This document shows, piece after piece, positions 1 through 12,500 of a stretch of 64,000 bases of DNA (within the stretch, counting starts at the first letter, position 1; each line of letters starts with the position of its first letter). Source of the stretch: Apostichopus japonicus. Lineage: Eukaryota; Echinodermata; Holothuroidea; Aspidochirotida; Stichopodidae. The notes beneath the pieces were generated by a model. The model was not told the origin of the DNA. It saw only the letters and a list, made by a program, of their open reading frames with translations, and ran no database searches. Where the stretch lies: contig NC_092572.1 of assembly GCF_037975245.1 (NCBI RefSeq), positions 24,310,989 to 24,374,988 on the forward strand, given 5' to 3'. A program made the translations under genes and the position numbers.

Positions 1-275
1 ACAGAACATACTTATGAGATCATTTTGACCTCATTAATGTTCATGCCTGTATTTGTTTTTGTACCATGTCACTAAGTAGACTTTGTCAACATGATATCTG
101 ATTCCTGGTGCCTTCCGTTATATGTTGCCGCATTAGTTAATAGATAATCCTCTTCAGTTTGGTGTGCACAAGCTCATGAATGAATATTTAATATTATGGC
201 TTACCACACTATGAATATGTTTGGCCATTGGAACCACTAAACTTTTTCGGTTTCTGGTTTTTCTTAACGTTTCAG
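1..275 (+). other. Intron or 5' flank of the NLR gene
   Basis: Unique AT-rich sequence ending in the acceptor of the DED exon. No earlier exon was recognised. Confidence 0.6.
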
Positions 276-587
276 GTGATGAAACTTCTTATGGAAGATT
301 TCTGGCTGTTTTGTCCTCGCATCTGTTATTGTCGTTACCAAGGAAGTTATGTGACTACTTTAAATTCACTAATGAGAAGAAGGAGGCAGTCATTACCAGT
401 CAGACTCCAGGAATTTCTTTCCTTCTGACCCTTGAGGATATGGGAGTCATCAATCCTTTTGATGTTGGCAAACTAGTGACCCCTCTAAAGCAATATCAAC
501 TTGTCCAGGCTGTTGCTAAGGTACAGGAGTATCAGACCCTGGTTGATGAAAGGAGCGAGTTAAAGAAACCAATTCATACATTAGAAG
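276..587 (+). CDS. NLR exon: death effector domain (DED)
   Basis: The exon opens after a pyrimidine-rich acceptor ending at 275 and closes at a GTAAAG donor at 588, phase 1 at both ends. It encodes a six-helix DED-like fold: FLAVLSS in helix 1, LCDYF in helix 2, GISFLLTLEDMGVI in helices 3-4, and LVQAVAKVQEY at the end. This matches the hydrophobic spacing of FADD and caspase-8 DEDs. The usual RxDL motif before the last helix is replaced by KQYQL, so the charge triad of canonical DEDs is not intact. DEDs mediate homotypic assembly with FADD or caspase-8-like partners; whether this one does is inference. The nearest ATG, at 221, is upstream of the acceptor and is not a likely start. Confidence 0.7.
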
Positions 588-3500
588 GTAAAGCATAAAC
601 ATTTAACAGTTTAAGTAGTGTGTACGTAAGACCCAGCAGTATGAGAATAATTTTTAAGGGTATATCCGTCTAACGATTGAACGATAATTTGTATTATTTC
701 TAACGTTTCATCTCAATTCTAGGAGAAAGTTGTGAATATTAACTACACGTCATTTCTGCGAAATAGAACAGCGAAACTGTTTCCCTTACTGCAAGTACAG
801 CGATCTTGTTTTTACTGTATCTACAGTACCAGATGATTTGGTAGCAGATCATTACATTTATAAACAAACATGTGATTTTCATCTTCTCTCTTCATGCTTG
901 TACAACTAGGTCGAACCACACTTAATGCCTCTGAGAGTAAAGTATGGTGTTTATTTAAAGCAGCATTTTGCGTCCTTCTCTATGATTTTTCTCAACCTCA
1001 CTGATTCCACTTTGCCATAACGACATACATAACTAGCTAATCTATTTATATTTTACATCAAATGGTGGCATAAAAGTCGAAAAATTTGAAACTTTCAACT
1101 TTGTTTTTCTCCAAGATATTTTCCGTTGGGATCCCAATAAACCTCGCCCATAATATGAATATTTAAACACTACGAACATCATTGACAGATACGTAATATA
1201 ACACTACGCTTGAGTTGTGTACAGTCTATATGGCAGTTGTACCAGGGAGTTGCATAACAACTCCCTGGTACAACCAACGCAAAGTCTTGAATCTATTTTT
1301 AGCAACGGCTCATAACTAAACCTGCATATCTGATTGGTTGAATTCAAACTAGTGGGTTTGGCGGAATTGTATGCGATTAATTTTAACTGTGAAATTTGTC
1401 GAGGACACTCTTCTCATTTATCGACATAAATCGTTAATTACTCGCTAATTAACGCTCTTGGCAGGGTGAAACTTGGATGGTATGTTAGATTGCTGTTTTA
1501 TGATTGATACATGTAAAAAAATCGATGCACATGTTAAAAAAGTGGAAAAAAGCGACCCAACGCAAAATGCTGCTTTAGGTAGAAATTTTTCCAATAATTT
1601 TTGCCACTTTTTTTAAAATTGCTCCCATTGCAGTAAAACATTGACCATGAGCACTGCTACAAGAACAATAACTCAACAAGTCAAGTTACTGTTTCCAATG
1701 AATATACATCATATTTTCCGACAGCATCCCTCCTGTTCATATGTGCTGCTTCAATGTTATTTAAAAAGTATTTTGCCTATGAAAATTCTTCTCTCCTTCT
1801 GCAGGGAAACAAACTTTGTTCATCGAATGTTTGAGGAAAAAGACCAAAAGCTGGTATGAAACTATGACACCATTACCATGGAAAAAATCCTGTAAGTGGA
1901 TGACATCAGAGCTATTCATTGCCTGTGGTTTGGTTCTTACTGATTCCAAATCAAAGATGAAGACAACAGATGTTGATCAAGAATGTAAGTTAAAATACAC
2001 AGATATACTTACTCACAGAAGACTCAAATCAGCGACGCGCATCATTATAGAAGGAGATCCAGGTTCTGGTAAGACCATGCTCTCATCTCAGTTAGCCTAT
2101 GATTGGAGTGTTGGGAAGAGTAGTGATGCTAGAATGGTTGTCTTTCTGCCTTTGAAATTTGTTGATGGCATGACTATTATTGAAGCTATCAAACAGTTTT
2201 ATATCCCCAAAGGTAAACCTCTTAATGAAGGTGACATTAAAGCTATTCTCGATCAAGCTTCTGATGAAAGAAAAACCTGTATAGTACTTGATGGATTAGA
2301 AGAGTACAATGGCAGGACGAAGGATGGAGAACCTTCCGAGGTAGAGCGAGTGATGAGAAAGGAGAAATTCCCAAATTGTACAGTAGTGTTAACATCTCGG
2401 TCAGATTTTGTGCATGACCTTCCTCGGTGTCCAATGTTGAAATTAGGAAGATTTGGTGAGGAAGAGAGAGACCAGTACATTGCTAATATTATCCCGGATG
2501 ACAGAGAAAAGCAACAGAAAGTTAAATGCAGTGTTGAGACTTCTGCATTGCTTTTTGATCTTTGCAGTAATCCACTGCTCTTTGTTTATATTGTCCACAA
2601 TATAGAACACTTGGGACAAATAGACAAACCCAAAGGTCAACTGGACAGCGTGGGGCCATTTATGGAAGTAATGGTGAATACTTTGCTTTCCCTTTCTAGA
2701 TCTGAGCACTCTGAGAGCTCAGAAAGTGAAATAATGTCCAAAAGCTTATCAGAAATAGCCTTTAATGGACTATGCAAAGGGTACCAACAACTTATGTGGC
2801 AAAAAAGTTTTCTCAATGAAAATGTGTCTAATGTCAAGGATTGGATAGAGTCAGGCATTCTGGTTGTAGAAGAAGGGGTGATGGCAAGGGAAGAGAAACA
2901 CCGAAACAAAGAAGAGGCAGTGGAAGAAGGAATGGTAACCCAAGATGAGGTAATATATATTGATGATGAGAGGAGAGAGGGTGAGAGTTCGTCTGAAGCA
3001 GCAATGATTGGAGAAGGGCAAGATGACATATTATCTATTGATGAGGAGTGTCCAAGGGATACAGAAAGTTCAACTGATAATAAGCTCAATGAAAAAGAGA
3101 AGCCTTTTACTGAAATGAAAACTAGCAACAATCCTCATAATTTGTCAGTGCAGGGAAAGTCTTTACATACAGTGATCCAAGAACGGTTTGCTGATGATGA
3201 GAGGAGAGAGGGTGAGAGTTCGTCTGAAGCAGCAATGATTGGAGAAGGACAAGATGACATATTATCTATTGATGAGGAGAATCCAAGTGATAGAGGAAGT
3301 TCAACTGATAATAAGCTCAATGAAAAAGAGAAGCCTTTTACTGAAAGGAAAACTACCACAGATCTTCAGAATTTGTCTCTGCAGGTTAAGTTTTTACATA
3401 AAGTGATCCAAGAATGGTTCGCTGCTAAACACTTTTCATCGATGCTTCAACGGTCAAAGGGACAAAACCGTCATCGATTGTTTCTTGACAGACACCTTCC

Positions 3501-6500
3501 ACTGATCAATCCTGCCGACCTTCACTATGTTCTTCGCTTCACAAGCTATCTTTGTCCTGAGAATTGTTATCTCATCATGGAACATCTTCACAGTTGTTAT
3601 GAATCACAAAAGGGTGTGGTTCCAGAATACATATTGAACTGTATTTTCCTTTGCTTTATTGAGTGCAATACTTCAGTCCGAAACAAGAGAATGGATAACC
3701 CTGTACGGCAGGTCTGTAAGAACATTGTAACAATCCGAGGTGGAGATAGCAGAATACTGCAACAGTCTAAGGTCTCAATGCTCATGTATGCAGCAAATTC
3801 AAAGGTATAGTTGACATAAACTTTTCTTCATCTGGCTGTATTTATTCAGTGTCAAGTATCATTGTAGTCTTTACCACACACACATCTCAAAACTGAGGCC
3901 TATTGCCTATGAAGGAAAATGTGCTGCAACATTATCGTCATGAGGTGGTCAGGTTAGCATAAACACCGTCAGCTGGTGTTTTACAGTAGTTAATACCCAA
4001 AGGATCAACTTTTGTTCTTGAAGATACTTCTCATTGGGCCACACAATATGAATGTCAAATACTGTACAATGTATTCGTTAAGTAGAGCTTATAGTACACA
4101 CAAAGGTTAGTTAAAGTTATATGGAATCAAGTGCCGGTCTGCTCTCTCTTAAGAGTGCTCACTTGTCATAAGATCAACATGGTTCACACTGCCATAATTG
4201 ACATGTTATTACTTACTTTTCTTACATTAAAAAAACACACAAATGTTGTCTATTGACCTTTACTGTAACTGCAATAAAAAGTACTGCATGTTGAGATCCA
4301 TGATTCTACGAATAAAAGCATAAAAACTAGATAGTCTGTTGCAGAGAGATATCAGCTTTAATGATTTTACTAAAGCATAGAATGGTAGTTTCCTATCCCA
4401 ATCTCCCTTCTCATCTCATACACATAGTTTGCTATGATGCAAATCATTAGTAATTAGTTGTTAGTAATTATTTACTATGCTTTTGTATGGAATTGTTGAA
4501 AGAAGATCATTTGTGTAGGTTCACTGTAACAACATACAAGTAATCTCATAATAATCAAGTCATCTTACAAGTAAAAGTGTAATGAAATAGCATCAAATTT
4601 ATGGCTATACTTTTTACACAGATTCGTATTGGAACTTTAAGACTGGTTGATCTGATTGTTGAGGTAACAAAAGCAACGTTAACCTTCAACAGCAATATTA
4701 CTTTAGAATGTTTTCCTACTTTGAAAGTGATTGAAGTATCAAGATGGGACATGAGGCTGAAAGTGGAAGACTTTGAGGAGCTGATTAAATTCATCACTCA
4801 ATGTAAACTATTGAATAAAGCTTTGTAAGTATACATAGTTTTAGTAAGTGCCTACAGTTGCAGTGATTTCAGTGTTGCGATTCTGAAAAGGACAAATACT
4901 CTGATTCGATTCGTTTCATGTCTTATGTTAATCTACTACAGTGCTTTAAAGGATCTTTCCAATCCTAAAATAAGTTATTCCAGTGTTGTGGAGTAGAGTT
5001 ATTGCAAAGTCAGCCGAGTCAAAAAAAATATAACACCATTAAACACTTGGTATTAACTTGTTGTGAAACATCACAGTAAATAACTTTGGGACTATAATGT
5101 TCCCAGAAACCTTTAATTGAATCTTCAGCAACAATCGGTGCTAATTTGGATGATAAAGGTAGTTTAATACTTATGATGACTAGCAGGCTTAAAACATCTG
5201 AAAATATTTTCCTCTTGAGATATACAATGTATTAAGTGTTCCTTCGAGAGAAAAAAACAGACTTCAAGAAGTCTTAAGTGAAATCCCATAGTCACACTGT
5301 TACTCCTGAAAGTTTACTAGCATTTGCATTACATGCGAAAACAATCAGTACATTCCTATGCTTTAATGATGACTTTCAAAGCTTCATAAATAATAAATTA
5401 CTATAACAATTGTGTTAACAGTTTGAACTTCCCGAGTCCGCCACCATCACTTACAGGCAAGACGCTACTCTCCTCTATGAAGAAGAACCTAACAAGTATG
5501 TTTCTTGCCTTTAAATTGCTGATTTTGTCTTTTGTCTATATGTTCCAGAGCATCGCTATGTACACTTTACATATTGATTAGTTCACAGCTTCCTCCTTGA
5601 GTTATCAAGTTTACATGAAGAATTCTTTTTCTCCTTTTCATTTGTCAGTTGAGTGGATAATTGGAGACAGAATAGTCCATACATTGGACAAGAAATCTGG
5701 AGAGTGGCCGGTAAACTCAAGTTTCTTCATTTTTTTTATATGTACTGTATTTGTGTATAATATTACTTTTAGTTCAGGAAATCATTGATTATTCTCATTT
5801 TATGTATTAGCTTGACATGAACAAGAGAAAAGGAAGTGAGGTATGATGCTTGATCAACGTAGTAATGTGAAACCTTTTTACAGTATACATATTCTGTACA
5901 TGTCCTTTTAATGACATTAACAATTCCAGCTTGCCAGGTTTGATTTCATACTCAATTGTGTATTAATTGTCAGAGAGAGACCACCCAAAAATGGTAACTT
6001 CAATGAAATTTAATTGGTTATTTATAGCAATGAGAGAGAAAAGCAGATCACAGTTATAGTAGTTATAACTTCTTTCACTTTAATTATGAACAATAATTTG
6101 ATATTAAACTGTAGTAGAACGTATGAGAAATGAAGGTTCCAAAAGACAATTGTCACTGCAGATATGGTTAAATGTTGAACGGAAGTTGCAGGTTCGCAAC
6201 CTATAGTGCCAAGTTTCTCCCATGTTACACATCACACAGTTCACACAGTTGCTCTTGGTCCACCACAGTGAGCTTCTATTCAAAGAGATATCCCACTGTT
6301 GTCACTACAATCCAGTGCACAAACATGTATTTACAATTGTTACCTCACCGGTCCACATTTATTATCCTGGGTTAAGACAGGAAATTGAGATTAAAGTGCC
6401 TTGCCAAAAGCCAGCAATTCAACCTGCAACTCTTAGATCGGAAGTGCATTGCCATATATCACATTGCCGATAATGCTTTTCAGTCTGTCAACATGGTTTC

Positions 6501-9500
6501 TGCCATCAACCCTAATAACTGTTTATAGGAGCGATGAAACTCCATAATCATATTTAATTTTAATCCTTTGTTATTAACAATATGCTGGATTTACTGATTC
6601 TCATGCTTCCACAGATGCAGTTTAGGAGTACTCCTCATCAGATTACAGGTAAAAGAATTGGAGCAATGCATTGTTCTTTTCAATTCTTATAATTTATATA
6701 TAAAACCATTTGCATACATTGCAAGTTGCCAAGGTATATGTTATACTGTTGTGTATTTGCATCTCTGTGAAAAGGATACAATAGGACTATCAAGTTGTCA
6801 AAGGATTTTCTGCACTGAAACTTTTGTGAGTCTACTCGAAGCTGAGGACCAAAGAAAGGGTCAGTGTTCCCTTCAAATCAATTGGGGTCTATCTAGTAGA
6901 TTCATTAACTCATACACAATTTTTCTCATTATTAAAGTTTTAGTCAACTGTATGTGTATCATGTGTGCTTTTACTGCTTTCGTATTCATTCATTCATTCA
7001 TATGCTATTAAATTTGTAGGAGAATTAATACTAGATTAAACTACGAAAAATAATCGTCTTCGTCATAATGTGTTAAAGATTTTGCAGGCCAGCCAATTAA
7101 ATCAAAACAAAGCCTGGTTAAATGACAAGTATCAATTCAATTTAGAAAATGAAATGAAGTTTTAACAGGAATTTTATTGTTAGTGTAGTTTAAGTTGATG
7201 AATGTGTTTACTACTGACTTTTACAATAGTTCTGTGGTATCGTATGTCACACTGAAAATTTGTCCATGTACTCCTCCTCTATGCATTGTTAATTTTTATA
7301 CAAAAAGGTCTGATTACTTCCACAGTTAGTTATTTAAACCGAAAAGATTACACACCGTTAACAATGTTTGTATTCTATTCAATTTGTACAGAGTTAATAA
7401 TGGATAAAATAGTGAAAATGAATTACAGTAAGAGAGAGTGTGAAACGTATTCCAAACTGGGCAATTTGCAATCAAGTTAATTACAAGAGTCCATATAATT
7501 GATAACATGAGAGAAAACAAAAATGCAAAATGTATTGTGGTTTCGATGATGTAACATCTGACATAATGTATAGTAAGAGTGTATAACAACTTGATCATAG
7601 TAGTAAAACAGTGAAAAACAGTTTGATGTGACAAACAATAAATTCACAATGACACAGGCTGTCCTGAAATGACCATTGACCTTAACAACAGACTTCTTGT
7701 ATTAAATCAATACATCAACATACTAAATATGACATCTGTCCTTGTTGACCTATTGCGTAAAACATAGATTTCACAATTTGACCCCTGGTAAACTCATACG
7801 AAAATTGACCTCCACCCACAAAGGCTTCTTATACTCAATGTGGTACAATAACATACAAAATATGCGATATGTCCAAGCTTTCCTTGCGATATTATTTTTA
7901 GGAAGGTGCGTTAGTGCAGAGAAACAGGAGAGAGGGGAGTGGAGTAAATGTTTGGCGTTTGTTGACTTCAAATAACCTTTGATTTCCACCAAAGCAATAA
8001 TAGGTTCCATACATGTTATGTGGTGCATCAACAAACCAAATATGAGATCTGTCGAAGGTTCCCTTCTTGCAATATCCTGTTTACAAAGTTTTCACAATTT
8101 GACCCCAAATGACCTTTGACCAAAAACTATAGGCTTCTTGCACTCAATGTGGTACTTCTACACACCAAATGTGGAAATTGGTCCAACTTTTCCTTCTCCA
8201 GATATTATGTTTACACGCTAGGCTTCACAAACTCTCACACACACGATCCATCATGAATGCAAAGTTTACGATTATTATCGAAACCAAAAAAGAACTGTTC
8301 AGTTTTACTTGTTGTTAGTACAGATAATTATTTTATGCTATTAATAATACCTAACTTTAGATCTTCTAAATGTATATTGTGTTTTGCTTTGTAACATCTG
8401 AGTCTCATTTTGCAGACTTCTCACAACCTGGGCCAAGTAAATCATCTGCACATTCGGGGAAGACAAAGAAAGCTAAAGAAAGGACGTTGACTCCCAAATC
8501 AGTACAGAAACAAGATACTGAAGAACCCGGTAGCATTACTACAAAGAAGAAACACGTCAATACTGGCTCACAACAAATAGTGCAAACACCACAAATCACA
8601 AAGGTATTTTGAATATTTTCATACTCGAATTGTTGACTTCTTTATATGTGCTTCAAAGTTATTTTAATGTGTAGAAGGCATTAGCTTTTATTTTGATCAA
8701 ATTTTGTTCATGGTAAACCATGCTTGTACTTTAAGCATGCTAACCGTTTAATACAAGTATTTAAATTCCATTGCATTCGTTGATGGCTCTAATCCAATAC
8801 TTTTTTCTTTACTTTCACCTTAATTACAATTAAAAACTTATTATTTGTTCTTCTATGAATGTAGTTTGTTGGCATATAATCAAACAAGTAACATTTTTAA
8901 TGGATTTTGAAGCCTGGCAGGATCTGGTTATTGTGCTGAATTTTTTAACATGCATTGCAAATTGCTTTGTTGTAGTACCTGGTATTCATTGCAAGTTCAT
9001 ACAGACTTTCAAGTTCTATTGTTTCCTATCCAAATGAAAATATCTAGCCGTGAATATCTTTTAGTTTAATTGTTTTTTTTCCATTTTGGCTTCCCAGATA
9101 TTGACACAAGGAGAAACGGCATGTGAGTATTGGTCATACTTTTTACATAAAAACAAATAGAACTGTAGCATAACCTAATGACGTAATTTAGTCATCTTTT
9201 TCTGTTCTTAGTTATTCTCAAATACTGTTACTTAGTTCAGTTTCTAAGTAAGTAAGTGAGTAAAATTTATTCATATCAATCGTAAAATGAAGATACCCCC
9301 AAAAGGATTGAATAGGTGTGAGTTTTGCAGAACAGGGAAAATTGCAAAAAGGATCTGGCACATGAAACCCATTTGTAAGCTCTGTAAGCAACTTAATAGA
9401 AGCTCCTGACTGTAATCTTTTGTGCGTCCAAAGAATTTGGATTTTGTAACTTATCATGAAATGACATGAAGGAGGAAATCAAAATTAGTGAGCTTTGATA

Positions 9501-12500
9501 AGGAAAATATTTAACTGGATCATAATGTGATAAGAGGTTTGTCAGGTGTGGACAAGGTTTGTGCATAAGAACTTTTATTATTTAAGAAACACTTCAACCA
9601 AAGTGAGATTGAGCTGCAATTCTTTCTCTCTTTTTCACTATCATGTTGTTGAGAAGATTAAAGTATAGCTAGTGCTACAGAATTGAAATAAAGGGCATCA
9701 ACTTTATTATCACTGTTCACAGTAAACTTTCAAACAGAGAGCAAATAGCCAATCATGTGTAAGGGTATATTAAACATGTTTGGGCAAAAGGGAAGCTCTC
9801 AAGTCATCCATATACCATTTCTAAAAATGTGTCAAATTACTGACAATTTTCAATAGACTACATTCCTTCATGTTTCAGCAGAAGTTACATTTTAAAAGAG
9901 CTTATTTCCTGTTGAAAGCCTTTATTGGGGTTTTACCAGATCAGGTACTTCCAAATGCCCTACATGCTATTTTAATCTCATCTTTTATCATGTACTTTAA
10001 TGAATCATCTTGTTTTTATCCTTGTTGATATTAGTTTTATTAAGTTATCGATGATTTATTGCTTTCATTGATTGATGTTTTATTCCTTTAGTATCTAAGT
10101 TTGCTATGACTACTTTATTCCTTTCATCACTATGTATGCATCTTACATTTGTACTATGTAAAGAACTTTGAGATATATTCTCTTTTGTAACTCAGCGCTA
10201 TAAAATATATATGACGTTATTACTAGTCAATAATTAGCCTCTCTGTCTATGAGGTACTTCAAGAATTAAGTAATATGAAACCGATAATCGTGCAATATTG
10301 CCAAAAAATGAGAAGGGCAGTAAGTATCAGATTTTGAATCATATTCATGATTCAGTGATTGATCATAAACGTGTGCAGTCTCTGTACAAATATGATGAAG
10401 AAGTAGTGGCTGAACAAATGCATGCAATTAGATTCCTGTATCAAGCTTACCCTCTCTAATATTTGTGTACATTGCAGATCAAGTGATGTTCAAATCCCTG
10501 AGGGTAATGCTAATTGTCAACAAGGAAGGAGGAAGATTGGACATTCCCGATACTGGGGCCAGCTTGGAAATACCTTCTGGGGCTCTAGAAGGGGAACAGT
10601 TAATTCAGATGATTATTCCACCCCATCTCGAAAGTGAATCACTTACATTCGCTAGTAACTCGTCACTGGTGGTTGAGCTTCTGCCTAGCAACCTGAATCT
10701 TATGAAGCCAGCCATATTGACTCTACCTCATTGCTTGGTTCTTAAGAAAGGATGTGAATGGAAAGCAAAGATATATAGAAGTCATCATAAAGATGGTAAA
10801 TTGTACTGAAGAAATTTTACTTTCTGACTTTTATAAGATGTTAAAATTGTGTGAAATATAAATGTAATTTCGTTTTCTTTTGTAATAGCCATGTGCTACT
10901 GGCAAGGTGTTGTAAATTCAGAATTTCTCATGCTTTCGATTCAAACATTGTAGATGTAGAAATGCCAGTAGAGAGTCTAGTATTGAACTTGTCGATCAGT
11001 TGTTAAAGTTGCCAATTTGTGTAAAAGGGTACTTGACCTTACGTCATAACATTTGAGGAGAATGGTGTTTAATGGGGAAGCCCTGAGATAATCCCTAAAA
11101 TCTTTAAAAAAAAAAAAACATATTCGCCATATTTAAACTCATGATATGAGATCCTTGAATTTCAAGGGTAGGTACTGAATTGATGTTGTGTTTTGTAAGA
11201 AAACTGAATCGCTTGTGGGAATGAATACAAAGCGGAATAAAACAGTGTAGTTCCTTCCCAAATTATTAGAATATTTCTATTTTTAATTCATATTAGGTAC
11301 TAACTTCAAGGTACTGTGTAGATGAAATGTATTGCTTGAATATGCAATTTGTGACCAAAGTATCTGAATATTTCAATTTACTGGTTAAAACCTCCACTGC
11401 CTGGATGCCTGACAACTGTGGTTTCTCCAGTGTCAATCGAGGATGCATATTAGTCATGGGAGTAACTTTTTTAATGAGATCCCTGGTTCGAAATTAAATT
11501 TTTAAATTTCATTTTCATTTTATTCTTCTTATTCTTATGTTAGGTAGCGAGCCACAATGGGAGGAGCAGTCCAATACTCATTATAAGCTGGGTGAGCACA
11601 ATTGTGTGATTGAGATTCAACGTTTTAGCTGGGAGAAATTTGAAGTTGATGCCCAAATAGTTGAAGCCAAGAACATCATCATGTATGCTGCTGGACGCTG
11701 TTGTTCACCGGACACCATTTATCTCGATATTGGCTATTACTTGAATTTAGCAACTTTTGAAGAGGTGAGCAAAACTCATTGCTGAACTTAATAAGTGAAT
11801 TTATATACCTGTTATCCTTCCTTTTGTGTGACCATCTGCTTATATTTCTGTTTCCAAAGGTTTCCAAACGTAACAATGCAAGTTTGCTACATGAACAACC
11901 CACAGTTTTTTACAATAATGGGAAACATTTGAAAATTTCATTAAAGAAATTTACACCAATGAATTGGACTTGCAGGAGAGGGGAAAAAAAGACACAGGTA
12001 TGTTTATGTCAACTATGAAACAGGTCACACCTTAAATGGAAACTTTGAATTTGTAAATTTTGAATTGATTAATTGTTTAGCCAACTAATAAGGAAAGTTA
12101 AACATCTCACCCATGTAACAATAACAATTAGAAGTCATAAAAGTTGTTTCCGAGTAAAAAATTCTATGTCATGGTCAATTCTAGAACTACAAGCATTTAA
12201 TAATGAGTACTATAGCTATATATAAGTTGATTACACATTTAGAGCACCAAATCATATCCGTTGTAATTAAGCAAATGTTTGACCTTAAAATTAGTTAGTG
12301 CTAGGGAGTTAAATTCTTGAACAATATTTTCAATTCTTGTTACTCTACCACAGGCAATATCCTTTAATGAAGTTGCCATTGCGCCATGGATTTTTCGCAT
12401 ATTTGTGCTACACAAAACAGAACCTAAGGGAACAGATGCATGCACATGTTATTGCAAAGCTGGCCAAGTTCCAGATCTTCAGAACTTCATCTTCCAGTTC

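Noticed and set aside
1641-1859. 72-codon + frame overlapping the NACHT exon start
   Set aside because: It crosses the intron-exon border in a different frame from the NACHT coding frame.
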